From positions 4,642 to 68,641 of the forward strand of contig CAKSZY010000013.1 of assembly GCA_934526015.1 (NCBI GenBank): a stretch of 64,000 nt of DNA, given 5' to 3'. The position numbers were made by a program, and so were the translations under genes. This document shows, piece by piece, positions 45,463 to 54,212 of the stretch. Origin of the DNA: an uncultured Dokdonella sp. (lineage in GTDB: Bacteria > Pseudomonadota > Gammaproteobacteria > Xanthomonadales > Rhodanobacteraceae). Each line of letters starts with the position of its first letter. Position 1 is the stretch's first letter. The notes under the pieces are model-generated. The model worked only from the letters and a program-made list of their open reading frames with translations, did no database searches and was not told the origin of the DNA.

Positions 45463-47028
45463 TCAGCCGTCTCCCTGCGCGCGTGACCACGCCTCGCGCA
45501 AGTCATCCAGAAGCGCTCCATAGCCTGCGGTGCGCGAGGTCGCCCGGCGCAGGGGCTGGCGCACCTGGGCGGCACTGGCGGTTCGGGTTTCGCGTCGCTG
45601 GCTGGCGAATTCCAGGCAGGCGGGGTCGAAATCCAGGCCGATGAACGCGAGAGTCCGGCGGATCTCGCCTTCGATGTCGGCAAGCAGTGCCTCATGCGAA
45701 AGGAAGTGGCAGCGCTCCGGCTCCCGGCTTGCGACCTGCCGGCACAGCCGCTGGCAGGCGGCGGCATAGCGGGCCAGTGAATCGAAGTCGTAGCTCCAGG
45801 TGAAGAATCCCGGCGCGAACAGCTGCTTGTAGCAGGACCACAGCGTCTCGATCATGTCGCGTTCGCAGAACACGATGCGGGCGCCCGGCAGCATGCGCGG
45901 AATCGCGCCGGCATACAGCCAGTTCTCGGGGTATTTGTCGGTGAACCGGCGCCGCGACTGGAAGCCGCGCGTGCGCTCGAGGTATTCGGCGCCGAGGCGC
46001 AGCCAGTCGGCTTCGCTGGCGCGGGCCACCCACTGCGGAAACGGTTGCCGGCGTCGCTGCGATTCCGCGGCGATGACCTTCGGCAGGTCGTTCAATTCGC
46101 TGGCGCCGACCACGTCGGGATGTGCCGCGAGGATCTGTTCGGCCAGGGTCGAGCCGGAACGCGGCATGCCGGGCAGGAAGACGACTTCCGAGCCCTGGCC
46201 GCCCGCTGCGGCAGCCGGGGCATCGAAGGCCTGGAGCAGATCCTCGACAAGGCTCTCGAACGGCTTTGCCTGCCACGGCGCAAGCCGATGCTGTCGCCGG
46301 TTGCCGGCGGCGAAGGCGCGGTATGCCTCCGGCAGTCGTTGCGCCTGTTCCAGCGCCAGCCCGCAGGCAAAGGCGACCAGGGTCTGCTCGGAGGACGGGA
46401 GATTCGGGCTGGCCTGCAGGCGTTGCAGGCGCTGCAGTTCGTCGTCGGCCAGCGGCACGGTCTTGAGGTCGGCGAGGGCGAACCAGGCACGCGCCGCGGA
46501 CTCCGGCCGGCGCGTCATCTCGCGATAGATCGCGGCGGCCGCGTCGATGTCTCCGCGCGCGACCAGGGTCCGCGCCAACAGCAGTTTCGCCCCGGCATGA
46601 GCGGGGTCGAGGGTGAGCGCGGACTGCGCCGACTGCATCGCCGCGCTTGCGTCGCCGCCCTCGTCCTGCAGGCAGCCGAGGGTGAACCAGTCCAGCGCGC
46701 TCGCCGGTGGCGGATCGCCGAGCAGGGCGATCGCGTCGTCGCGGCGACCGCGCGCCGCCAGCACGCCGGCCAGCTCGCGTTTCAGCGCCGGGTCGCCGGG
46801 GCTTGCGGCGATCGCATCCCGCAGGCATTGCTCGGCGGATTCCAGCTGGTTGCGCCCGCGATGGACTCGCGCCAGCACGCGCAACGCGCGTGGATCATCC
46901 GCTGCCAGGGCGAGGGCGAGGATCGCCGCGGTTTCGGCGCCGGCAAGGTTGCCGCGCTCGAAGCATCGCTCGGCTTCGCGGACGTGTGCGGTCGTGCGGT
47001 CGGACTTGATCGGTGCGGCTTTCGCCAC
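45463..47028 (-). CDS. TPR-containing sulfotransferase family protein
   Basis: A 521-residue protein. Residues 1-240 are TPR-like helix pairs (EAERCFERGNLAGAETAAILAL, QLESAEQCLRDAIAASPGDP). Residues from about 280 are a PAPS-dependent sulfotransferase domain, with the 5'-phosphosulfate loop PGMPRSGSTL at 286-295 and the 3'-phosphate region RRFTDKYPENWLYAGAI and VFCERDMIETLWSCYKQLF. The acceptor is unknown. This fusion is common in Lysobacterales. Confidence 0.9.
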   Translation of the reverse strand: MAKAAPIKSDRTTAHVREAERCFERGNLAGAETAAILALALAADDPRALRVLARVHRGRNQLESAEQCLRDAIAASPGDPALKRELAGVLAARGRRDDAIALLGDPPPASALDWFTLGCLQDEGGDASAAMQSAQSALTLDPAHAGAKLLLARTLVARGDIDAAAAIYREMTRRPESAARAWFALADLKTVPLADDELQRLQRLQASPNLPSSEQTLVAFACGLALEQAQRLPEAYRAFAAGNRRQHRLAPWQAKPFESLVEDLLQAFDAPAAAAGGQGSEVVFLPGMPRSGSTLAEQILAAHPDVVGASELNDLPKVIAAESQRRRQPFPQWVARASEADWLRLGAEYLERTRGFQSRRRFTDKYPENWLYAGAIPRMLPGARIVFCERDMIETLWSCYKQLFAPGFFTWSYDFDSLARYAAACQRLCRQVASREPERCHFLSHEALLADIEGEIRRTLAFIGLDFDPACLEFASQRRETRTASAAQVRQPLRRATSRTAGYGALLDDLREAWSRAQGDG

Positions 47029-47077
47029 GGCATGCTTCCGCTGCCCGGGGGCGCCGATGATGCCATGTGCGGCGGCG

Positions 47078-47872
47078 TCAGCGCGGCGAGCGGCTGGCTG
47101 CTTGCGGACGGCCCGGCCGGAACAGGCGCTCGAGCAGTTCGCAGACGCCGGCGCTGGCTTGCCGCAACACGCCGGGATCGGAGAAGTACTGCTCGCAGGC
47201 CACCGCGAAGAACTCGTCCGCGGCCTCGGCGGCGTACGGATCGAGGAGGGTTTCCTCGCCGGCGTCGACGCGGGCGACGAAGTCGTCGTAGGCGGCCTGC
47301 ATGGTCGCGATCCATTCCGCCCGCGCGATCGATGCCGGCAGGCGCGGCACGCCGTTCATGGCGCCGTCGAGCATGTCGATCTTGTGCGCGATCTCGTGGA
47401 TGACCACGTTGAAGCCGGCGAACGGATCGTCGAGATCGGCTTCGATGTCGGCCCAGGACAGGATCACCGGGCCGCGCTCCCAGGCTTCGCCGATCAGTTC
47501 GTCGTCGCCCTCGGTGACCACGCCGGAATGTTCGTCGTGGTGTTCGCGGCGCACGCGGAACCCGCCCGGGTAGACGATCAGTTCGCGCCAGCCGTCGAGC
47601 CAGTCGATGCCGAGGTCGACGACCGGCAGGCAGGCCTGGGCGGCGATGGCGAGACATTGCGCGTCGTCGAGTACATGGCCGGCGGCGGCGCTGAACGACT
47701 TGCGCGCGAGAAACTCCCCGCAGCGTTCGCGCAGGCGGGCGAGGCGGTGCGGATCGAGCTGCGAGAACAGGGCGGAACGCGCGGTCAGCGCCTGCCATTG
47801 CGCATCATCGATGACCACCGCCTGCGGCCGGTGCGGCGAGCGCAGGCGCCGCCACAGGGCGCCGAGGTTCAC
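47078..47872 (-). CDS. mtfA: MtfA-type zinc-dependent peptidase (M90)
   Basis: A 264-residue protein of the MtfA family (zinc peptidase; in E. coli MtfA binds Mlc and affects glucose transport). The HExxH zinc site is H159-E160-x-x-H163 in VIHEIAHKIDMLDG, and the third ligand region is ADEFFAVACEQYF. Its length is typical. It is 49 bases after the sulfotransferase gene in reading order on the genome, but that gene lies downstream, so they could share a transcript. A role in sugar uptake control is inferred from the family. Confidence 0.92.
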   Translation of the reverse strand: MNLGALWRRLRSPHRPQAVVIDDAQWQALTARSALFSQLDPHRLARLRERCGEFLARKSFSAAAGHVLDDAQCLAIAAQACLPVVDLGIDWLDGWRELIVYPGGFRVRREHHDEHSGVVTEGDDELIGEAWERGPVILSWADIEADLDDPFAGFNVVIHEIAHKIDMLDGAMNGVPRLPASIARAEWIATMQAAYDDFVARVDAGEETLLDPYAAEAADEFFAVACEQYFSDPGVLRQASAGVCELLERLFRPGRPQAASRSPR

Positions 47873-47911
47873 GAAGCGACGCGTGCGGACGCGGTGCGGG
47901 TCCGCCGCGGA

Positions 47912-48304
47912 CTACTTGATCGCACCGGGAACGAGCGACTGCCAGCGGTTGCCGGCGCGCGCGCGATTCGGCACCGACGGCGAGGCCGAGGGGATGATCG
48001 CGCGCGGCGGCGGCGACGCACTCGTGGTCGGCGCGATCTCGACATCGGCGTCGCTTTCGCGGACCGATGCCGGAGCATCGTTCGCAATGAGGCTGCCGGA
48101 GCGCGCGTAGGGCAGGCTGGCGTCACCGCCATACGTGCCGTGCGCGGCCGGAGAAGAGCCGATCGCCGGCGCGTCCTCGATGGAACGGGCGAGGTCGGTC
48201 GACATCAGGTCGCTGCCGGCATGGCCGAACTGGCCGGCGAGCACGCAGGTCGGCAACGCCATCAGGGCGAGCAGGAAAAGCGGGGCTGACTTGTGCGTGA
48301 TCAT
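47912..48304 (-). CDS. Small exported hypothetical protein
   Basis: A 130-residue exported protein with a signal peptide (SAPLFLLALMALPTCVLA) followed by a Ser/Ala/Pro-rich mature part without cysteines or clear domains, ending NRWQSLVPGAIK. GGAGG lies seven bases before the ATG. It probably shares a transcript with mtfA. I do not recognise it. Confidence 0.6.
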   Translation of the reverse strand: MITHKSAPLFLLALMALPTCVLAGQFGHAGSDLMSTDLARSIEDAPAIGSSPAAHGTYGGDASLPYARSGSLIANDAPASVRESDADVEIAPTTSASPPPRAIIPSASPSVPNRARAGNRWQSLVPGAIK

Positions 48305-48501
48305 GCTCGCCTCCGGGGCATGCAGGGTTGCGGACAGCGTCAGGGCCCGCCATCGTCGCATGTTCACTGCGCGGGCTCCAGCCGGTTCCTGGCTGCGTCC
48401 GCGAGGTGGCCCGATCGGGGCCGCCGTGGACGCTTCCGGAAACATCGGCACGAGAACGAATGCACCGACCATGCCAGAAGTAACGCCGGAGGAACAGCCA
48501 G

Positions 48502-48566
48502 TTACGCCAAGGACTTGCGTAAAACCTCGTAAACAATCCGGCTGACCGGACTGTCCGCGCGGACAG
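48502..48566. promoter_or_regulatory. Two inverted repeats in the divergent gap
   Basis: TTACGC-N9-GCGTAA (48502-48522) and the perfect palindrome CTGTCCGCGCGGACAG (48551-48566), the latter followed by another GGACA/TGTCC pair (48571-48588). They lie in the 381-base gap between the divergent genes at 48304 and 48686. No gene is supported in that gap. These look like operator sites for one or two repressors. Confidence 0.6.
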
Positions 48567-48648
48567 CACCGGACAGCGGCGGGTGTCCGTACGCGGCCGC
48601 TGCGGCCGGTGCCGGCGCTGCCCGGCCGCGCACGCGCCGGCCGCACCC

Positions 48649-48678
48649 TTGTGGGATGGATCAGCGCATCCCTAGACT
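48649..48678 (+). promoter_or_regulatory. Candidate promoter of the DAK2-DegV gene
   Basis: TTGTGG (48649-48654), 18 spacer bases, TAGACT (48673-48678). The start codon at 48686 falls about seven bases after the -10, so the transcript may be nearly leaderless. Confidence 0.5.
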
Positions 48679-48685
48679 CGTGCGG

Positions 48686-50545
48686 ATGTCTGCCTCCCTC
48701 GTCGTGCCCGTCCCGACCCTTCCCCACGCCGGCGGGCGCATGTTGCGGCGTGCCGTGCTGGCCGGCATTGCCCGCGTCGTCGCCGAGCGCGACGGCCTCA
48801 ACCGCATCAATGTCTTTCCGGTCGCCGACGGCGACACCGGCAGCAACCTCGGCTTCACCCTGATCGCCGTGCGCGAGGCGCTGCGTCCGCTGCGTTCGGC
48901 GCATGCCGGAGCGGTGCTGCAGACGGTCGCCGGCGAGGCGATCGACGGCGCACGCGGCAACTCCGGGGCGATCCTCGCCCAGTTCCTGCAGGGCATCGGC
49001 GAGACGCTCGGCAGCTCGACGAGGTTCGACGCCGATGCGCTCGCCGCCGCCGCCGCGACCGGCGCCGCGCAGGCGCGGCTGGCGGTCGCCGAGCCGCGCG
49101 AGGGCACCATGCTCTCGGTGATCGCCGCCTTCGCGCAGGCCCTGCAGGCGCGCTCGGGACCGGCATACGCCGATCTCGGTGCGGCGTTCAGCCAGGCGCT
49201 GCAGGCCAGCCGCGCCGCGCTTGCCGCCACGCCCGTCCAGCTCGCCGTGCTGCGCAAGGCCGGCGTCGTCGACGCCGGCGCGCAGGGTTTCGTGCACCTG
49301 CTCGAAGGCATCGACGACTTCATGCGCCACGGCCGCCATGCGCGGATCGAGGACAGCGGCGGTGACGCCGGCGAGCATGGCGTGGTGGTCGCCATCGATG
49401 CCGATTCCGCCGGCGACACCCACCGCTGGTGCAGCGAATGCGTGCTGTCGGCGCCGGCGATCGAGCGCAGCGCCGTGCATGCCGCGCTGGCGCGCATGGA
49501 CGGCTCCAGCCTCGTCCTCGCCGGCACGCGCGAGAAACTGCGCGTGCACATGCATGTCGATGACCCCGACCTCCTGTTCGAGACCCTCGCCGCGTTCGGC
49601 GAGGTGCGTGCGCGCAAGGCCGACGACATGCAGGCGCAGCAACGCAGCGCGCGCAGCCGCGGCGGCGTCGCCATCGTCGTCGATTCGGCCGCCGACCTGC
49701 CGGCCGATGCACTCGAGCGCCTGCCGATCCATGTCGTGCCGGTGCGCGTCACCGTCGGCGCGCGTGACTACCTCGACAAGGTTTCGCTGTCGGCGCCCGA
49801 TTTCCATGCCCTCGTGCGCACGACCGAACTGCCGGTGCGCACCTCGCAGCCCCCGCCGGGCGACTTCCGCCGCCTGTTCGAATTCCTCCTCAGCCATCAC
49901 GACGAGGTCGTCTACGTCGGCCTCTCGCGCGCGCTGTCCGGCACCCTGCAGGCCGGTGAGAGTGCCGCCGCCGCGCTCGGTGCGCGCGTGCGCGTGGTCG
50001 ATACCGCCAATGTCTCCGGTGGCCAGGGCCTGCTCGCGATGCAGGCCGCCGAACAGGCGCACGCCGGCGCCGGCGCCGACGCGATCGTCGCCGCGATCGA
50101 ACGCGCGCGCGCGGACACGGCGACCTTCGCCTACGTGCGCGACCTGACCTCGGCGGTGCGCGGCGGACGCGTGCCGCGCTGGGCGCTGCCGATCACGCGC
50201 TGGTTGCGCCTGCTGCCGTTCGCGCGCATCGGCGGCGGCGACGGCCGCCTGCACGTGCGCGGCGTGATGATCGGCCATGCCGCGCTTCCCGAGCGTTTCG
50301 CCGCGCGCGTGCTGGCCACGCTCGGCACCGACCGCCGCTGGCGCGCCCAGGTCATGCATTGCGACAATCCTGCCGAAGCCGGGCGCGTGCGCGCGGCGCT
50401 GCTGGCACAGCGACCCGGCCTCGAATGCGGCGAGGTGTTCGATGCCGGCAGCGCGATCGCCGCACATGCCGGCAACGGCGCGGTGGCGCTGTCGGTGATG
50501 CCACGGCCGGATCCGGAAGAGAAGGCCGAAACGCAGGGAACGTGA
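48686..50545 (+). CDS. DAK2 kinase-DegV fatty-acid-binding fusion (FakA-FakB-like)
   Basis: A 619-residue fusion. The N-terminal part (about 10-190) is a DAK2/FakA-like phosphotransferase domain with INVFPVADGDTGSNLG and GARGNSGAILAQFLQG, the metal- and ATP-binding motifs. A linking domain of FakA type follows (HMHVDDPD). From about residue 325 on is a DegV/FakB-like domain (VVDSAADLPADAL, RTSQPPPGDF, VGLSRALSGTLQAG), which binds a fatty acid. In Firmicutes these are separate proteins that phosphorylate fatty acids. It is followed closely by plsY, which uses acyl-phosphate. The start could also be the ATG at 48656. Confidence 0.85.
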   Translation: MSASLVVPVPTLPHAGGRMLRRAVLAGIARVVAERDGLNRINVFPVADGDTGSNLGFTLIAVREALRPLRSAHAGAVLQTVAGEAIDGARGNSGAILAQFLQGIGETLGSSTRFDADALAAAAATGAAQARLAVAEPREGTMLSVIAAFAQALQARSGPAYADLGAAFSQALQASRAALAATPVQLAVLRKAGVVDAGAQGFVHLLEGIDDFMRHGRHARIEDSGGDAGEHGVVVAIDADSAGDTHRWCSECVLSAPAIERSAVHAALARMDGSSLVLAGTREKLRVHMHVDDPDLLFETLAAFGEVRARKADDMQAQQRSARSRGGVAIVVDSAADLPADALERLPIHVVPVRVTVGARDYLDKVSLSAPDFHALVRTTELPVRTSQPPPGDFRRLFEFLLSHHDEVVYVGLSRALSGTLQAGESAAAALGARVRVVDTANVSGGQGLLAMQAAEQAHAGAGADAIVAAIERARADTATFAYVRDLTSAVRGGRVPRWALPITRWLRLLPFARIGGGDGRLHVRGVMIGHAALPERFAARVLATLGTDRRWRAQVMHCDNPAEAGRVRAALLAQRPGLECGEVFDAGSAIAAHAGNGAVALSVMPRPDPEEKAETQGT

Positions 50546-50712
50546 AACACGAAGGGCACGAAGGACCGCTCTTCGGCGATCCATTGCTCCGCCCAGTGCT
50601 GCGTGTTTCACGCTTTGCCTTTTCTTCCACCGAATACGGAAAGATCGAAACACGCAGCACACGGAGAAGAGCGTTTCAGTGAAGCCGTTTTTCCTTGTGC
50701 TCCTGGTGTTTC
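50544..50712. repeat. Nested double inverted repeat element, copy 2
   Basis: Same architecture as copy 1, 169 bases. The outer arms 50544-50565 and 50692-50712 are imperfect inverted copies. The inner arms GTGCTGCGTGTTTC (50596-50609) and 50647-50660 are perfect 14-base inverted copies, extended by CTCCG/CGGAG. The inner arm sequence differs from copy 1 but remains self-complementary. It overlaps the DegV fusion stop codon and ends 37 bases before plsY. Confidence 0.85.
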
Positions 50713-50749
50713 AATCCTTCTGCTTGCGCCGATCCGGGAACCCCTCGCG

Positions 50750-51379
50750 ATGCTGATCGTGCTGGCCAAACTCCTCGCTGCCTACCTGCTTGGCTCGGTC
50801 TCCGGCAGCCTCGTGCTCGGCCGCCTGCGCGGGCTCGACGTGCGCCGCCACGGCAGCGGCAATGCGGGCGGCACCAACGCGCTGCGCGTGGCCGGCTGGA
50901 AGTTCGCCCTCGCCGTGGTGGTCATCGACATCGGCAAGGGTGCGCTGGCGGCGTGGATCGGATTCGATGCGGTCGCCGCGGAGCGCGTCGGTGGCGAGGC
51001 GATCGCACTCGCCGCGGCCTGCGCCTTCGTCGCCGTGCTCGGCCACTGCTGGCCGGTCTTCTTCGGCTTCCGCGGCGGCAAGGGCGCCGGCACCGCGGTC
51101 GGCGGCGTGCTCGTGCTGGCGCCGCTGCTGGTGCTGCCGATGGTCGCGGTGTGGCTGGCGATCGTCCTCACCACGCGCTTCGTCGGCCTCGCCACCGTCA
51201 TCGCCGCCCTGGTGCTGCCGCTGCTGGTCGGACTGGCCGGGCTTGCCGGCTGGCCGCAGCCACCGGCCGTGCTGGCGTATGCCACGGCAGTCGCCGCCCT
51301 GATCGTCTTCACCCATCGCGCGAACCTCGGTCGCCTGCGGCGTGGCGAGGAGCCGCGCATCGGCCTGCATCGGCCATGA
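50750..51379 (+). CDS. plsY: Glycerol-3-phosphate acyltransferase PlsY
   Basis: Transfers an acyl group from acyl-phosphate to glycerol-3-phosphate, the first step of phospholipid synthesis in most bacteria. It has 209 residues with about seven membrane helices. Conserved motifs are LLGSVSGSLVLGRL, GSGNAGGTNALRV, GHCWPVFFGFRGGKG and FTHRANLGRL. The start is the ATG of MLIVLAKLLAAYLLG; the upstream open frame comes from the repeat element. The stop overlaps the birA start by four bases. Confidence 0.96.
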   Translation: MLIVLAKLLAAYLLGSVSGSLVLGRLRGLDVRRHGSGNAGGTNALRVAGWKFALAVVVIDIGKGALAAWIGFDAVAAERVGGEAIALAAACAFVAVLGHCWPVFFGFRGGKGAGTAVGGVLVLAPLLVLPMVAVWLAIVLTTRFVGLATVIAALVLPLLVGLAGLAGWPQPPAVLAYATAVAALIVFTHRANLGRLRRGEEPRIGLHRP

Positions 51380-52371
51380 GCGGCGACACCGCCCGGCGCC
51401 TGCTGCTTGCACTGTCGGCGCACGCGCCGCGTTCCGGCAGCGAACTGGCAAGCCGTGCCGGAGTCACCCGTGCGGCGGTGTGGAAGCAGGTCGAGGCGCT
51501 GCGGGCCGCAGGCGTGGCGATCGAGGCGCAGGCCGGGCGCGGCTATCGCTTGACCGCGCCGGTCGAACTGCTCGACGCCGAGGCCATCGCCGCCCTGCTG
51601 CCGGCGGCCCTGCGCCGGCGCCTCGGAGGCGTCGAAGTGCACTGGCAGATCGACTCGACCAACAGCGCGCTGCTGCGTGCGGCGCCCACCGATGCGCGCG
51701 CGCTCGCTGCCTGTTTCGCCGAACGCCAGAGCCAGGGGCGCGGCCGCCGCGGACGCACCTGGCACATGCCGCTCGGTGGCGGCATCGCCCTGTCGCTGCG
51801 GCGTCGCTTCGATACCGGCATGGCCGGGCTTGCCGGGCTCAGCCTCGCCGTCGGCGTCGCCGTGGTGCGCGCGCTGGAGGCCTGCGGCGTGCCGGGCTGC
51901 GGCCTCAAGTGGCCGAACGATGTCGTCGTCGGCGAGCGCAAGCTGGCCGGCATCCTCATCGAAGGGACCGGCGAGGCGCACGGCCCCTGCGAGGCGGTCA
52001 TCGGCATCGGCCTCAACCTGCGCCTCGGCGCGGGCGCGGAGGCGATCGGCCAGCCGTGGATCGATCTCGCCGGCCTCGTCGGCGCGGCCATGCCGGGGCG
52101 CAACGCGCTGGCCGCGCAGTTGCTCATCGCGGTGGTCGCGGCAACCGATGCCTTCGCCGTCGATGGCCTGCGCAGCTTTGCCGCCGAGCATGCCCGACTC
52201 GACACCCTGGCCGGCCGGCCGGTGCGCGTGCTCGGCACCGCGGCGGAACGCAGCGGCATCGCCCGCGGCATCGACGCCGACGGACGCTTGCGCGTGCAGG
52301 GCGCGGCGGGCGAGTTCGTCGTCGACAGCGGCGAGGTCAGCGTACGCGCCGATGCCGGGGAACGCGCATGA
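51376..52371 (+). CDS. birA: Biotin-[acetyl-CoA-carboxylase] ligase / biotin repressor BirA
   Basis: Attaches biotin to acetyl-CoA carboxylase and, with its N-terminal winged helix, can repress biotin genes. It has 331 residues. The HTH is SGSELASRAGVTRAAVWKQVEALRA, the catalytic domain has the ATP/biotin loop GRGRRGRTW and KWPNDVVVGERKLAGILIEG, and the C-terminal SH3-like domain follows. The HTH indicates the regulatory form. It is coupled to both plsY and coaX. Confidence 0.95.
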   Translation: MSGDTARRLLLALSAHAPRSGSELASRAGVTRAAVWKQVEALRAAGVAIEAQAGRGYRLTAPVELLDAEAIAALLPAALRRRLGGVEVHWQIDSTNSALLRAAPTDARALAACFAERQSQGRGRRGRTWHMPLGGGIALSLRRRFDTGMAGLAGLSLAVGVAVVRALEACGVPGCGLKWPNDVVVGERKLAGILIEGTGEAHGPCEAVIGIGLNLRLGAGAEAIGQPWIDLAGLVGAAMPGRNALAAQLLIAVVAATDAFAVDGLRSFAAEHARLDTLAGRPVRVLGTAAERSGIARGIDADGRLRVQGAAGEFVVDSGEVSVRADAGERA

Positions 52372-53153
52372 GGTTGCTGGTCGACTACGGCAACACGCGC
52401 CTGAAGTGGGCGCTGGACGGGTCGCACGGCATCGAGCCCGGCGCCGCCTTCGCGCATGCCGGCCATGCCGGCGATGCCGCGCTGGCCGGCCTCTGGTCCA
52501 CGCTGCCGAGGCCGCAGTCGATCCACGTGGCCAGCGTCGTCGACGCCGCGCGCGAGGCGGCGCTGCGCAGCGCGCTGGTCGCGCGCTTCGACCGCGAGGT
52601 CGAGTTCGTGCGCAGTCCGCCGGCCGCGCTCGGCATCGTCAATGCCTACCGCGAACCGGCCCGGCTCGGCGTCGACCGATTCCTCGCGCTGGCCGCCGTG
52701 CATGCCGAGGCGGCGCGCGCGCAGGTGCTGGTCGGTTGCGGCACCGCGCTGACGCTGGATGCGCTGGATGCATCGGGACATCACCTCGGCGGACTGATCC
52801 TGCCTTCGCCGACCCTGATGCGGCGTGCCCTCGGCGTCGCCACCGCGCGCGTCGGCGAAGCAGGTGGCCGTCTCGTCGAGATCGCCGGAGACACCGCCGA
52901 TGCAGCCTGGTCGGGTCCGGCGCTGGCCGCGGTCGCCGTCGTCGAACGCTTCCGCGCCGAGGTCGCGCGCCGCCTCGGCAGCGCCGTCGCCCTCGTCGGC
53001 GACGGCGGCGGCCTCGACGAATGGCGTCACCTGTTGCCGGATCTCGAGCGCGCACACGACCTCGTCCTGCGTGGCCTTGCGTTGTGGGCCGGGTCGTGCG
53101 CGACGGCTGCGGAGCCGCCACCGCCAGGCCCGGCACCGCCGCCGCGCGGATGA
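52368..53153 (+). CDS. coaX: Type III pantothenate kinase
   Basis: Phosphorylates pantothenate as the first step of coenzyme A synthesis. It has 261 residues with the ASKHA fold. Motifs are the phosphate loop DYGNTRLKWAL, LGVDRFLALAAVHA and VGCGTALTLDALD. The Pro-rich tail (AEPPPPGPAPPPRG) is an extension. It overlaps birA by four bases; birA-coaX adjacency is frequent in proteobacteria. Confidence 0.95.
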   Translation: MRLLVDYGNTRLKWALDGSHGIEPGAAFAHAGHAGDAALAGLWSTLPRPQSIHVASVVDAAREAALRSALVARFDREVEFVRSPPAALGIVNAYREPARLGVDRFLALAAVHAEAARAQVLVGCGTALTLDALDASGHHLGGLILPSPTLMRRALGVATARVGEAGGRLVEIAGDTADAAWSGPALAAVAVVERFRAEVARRLGSAVALVGDGGGLDEWRHLLPDLERAHDLVLRGLALWAGSCATAAEPPPPGPAPPPRG

Positions 53154-53210
53154 GGTTCGCGCAATGCGGGCTAGAATCCGCACTTCCCTGCATCGGCCAG
53201 CCGCATCCGG

Positions 53211-53861
53211 ATGTTTCCGCGCTTCCTGTTCCTGTTCCTGCTCGCGCTCAACATCGGCGGCGCCTGCTGGATCGCCTTCGCGCCGAACGCCGCACCGGCG
53301 TCGCCGGAGGCCGTCGTCGAGCCCGGCGTCGCGCGGCTGATGCTGTTGTCGGAACGCGATGGCGCGGCCGCGGTCATGGCCGCGCAGGGCGCCGGCGATG
53401 CCGGCCGTGCCGATGACGTCTGCCGCACGCTCGGCCCGTTCGCCACCCAGTCGGACATGCGCGCGGCGATGCAGGCGCTGACGCCGCAGGTGCGGCGGAT
53501 CCAGTACCGCAATGCGCGCGCCACCCAGTCGCGCGGCTACTGGGTCTACCTGCCGGCGGTGAAATCACGCGAGGAAGCGCTCGGCGTCGCCCGTTCGCTC
53601 TCGGCCAGGGGCGTGCGCGACTACTACGTGGTGACCGCCGGCGAGCAGCAGAACACGGTCTCGCTCGGATTGTTCCGCGAGCAGGGCAATGCCGAGCGCC
53701 GCCGCGCCGAGATCGTCGCCCTCGGCTTCGCTCCCGAAGTCGTCCAGCGCACCGAGGAACTGCCGGTCTATTTCGTCGACTACGCGATCGCGCGCGATGC
53801 CACGCCGCCGGCACGCCGCGTCGGCGCCGGTGTCGGCGAACAGGTGATCGACTGCTTTTAG
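53211..53861 (+). CDS. SPOR domain protein
   Basis: A 216-residue protein with an N-terminal membrane anchor (residues 3-22, FLFLFLLALNIGGACWIAF) and a C-terminal SPOR-type domain (about 112-180, RGYWVYLPAVKSREEALGVARSLSARGVRDYYVV and VSLGLFREQGNAERRRAEI), which binds denuded glycan at the division septum. A promoter-like TAGAAT lies 34 bases before the start. It follows coaX by 57 bases. Confidence 0.85.
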   Translation: MFPRFLFLFLLALNIGGACWIAFAPNAAPASPEAVVEPGVARLMLLSERDGAAAVMAAQGAGDAGRADDVCRTLGPFATQSDMRAAMQALTPQVRRIQYRNARATQSRGYWVYLPAVKSREEALGVARSLSARGVRDYYVVTAGEQQNTVSLGLFREQGNAERRRAEIVALGFAPEVVQRTEELPVYFVDYAIARDATPPARRVGAGVGEQVIDCF

Positions 53862-53911
53862 CGCGCCGCGTCGCCAGCCGCGCCGCGAGCGACTAGAATC
53901 CGCCGTCCTGT

Positions 53912-53984
53912 GCCGGCATAGCTCAGTTGGTAGAGCAACCGCCTTGTAAGCGGTAGGTCCCCAGTTCGAATCCGGGTGCCGGCA
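53912..53984 (+). tRNA. tRNA-Thr (anticodon TGT)
   Basis: A 73-base cloverleaf: acceptor GCCGGCA / TGCCGGC, D-arm GCTC-AGTTGGTA-GAGC, anticodon loop CTTGTAA with TGT at 53945-53947, T-loop TTCGAAT. One A-C mismatch is seen in the T-stem. CCA is not encoded. A -10 TAGAAT lies at 53894-53899. Confidence 0.95.
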
Positions 53985-54024
53985 GGAACCCTGCGCCATG
54001 CGCCGCTGCGGCAACGTCGCGGAA

Positions 54025-54101
54025 TGGCGCGCCCGAGAGGATTCGAACCTCCGACCACCGCCTTCGGAGGGCGGTACTCTATCCAGCTGAGCTACGGGCG
54101 C
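54025..54101 (-). tRNA. tRNA-Arg (anticodon CCG)
   Basis: A 77-base tRNA on the minus strand with an encoded CCA end (54027-54025). The acceptor is GCGCCCG / CGGGCGC, the anticodon loop is CTCCGAA with anticodon CCG, and the T-loop is TTCGAAT. It faces tRNA-Thr tail to tail, 40 bases apart. Confidence 0.95.
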
Positions 54102-54212
54102 ACGGATTGGCGAAGCGCGGAATGCGTGGCGGCGGGACGCCGTCCGGCCATGACGCGGCGCGGATGATAGCGTGCCGGCGCCATGCCGACCAACGCCCCC
54201 GGCAAGGCGCGC

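Noticed and set aside
53912..54101. Integration site of a genomic island at the tRNA pair
   Set aside because: No integrase and no repeated tRNA 3' end were seen on either side; the neighbouring genes are ordinary core genes.
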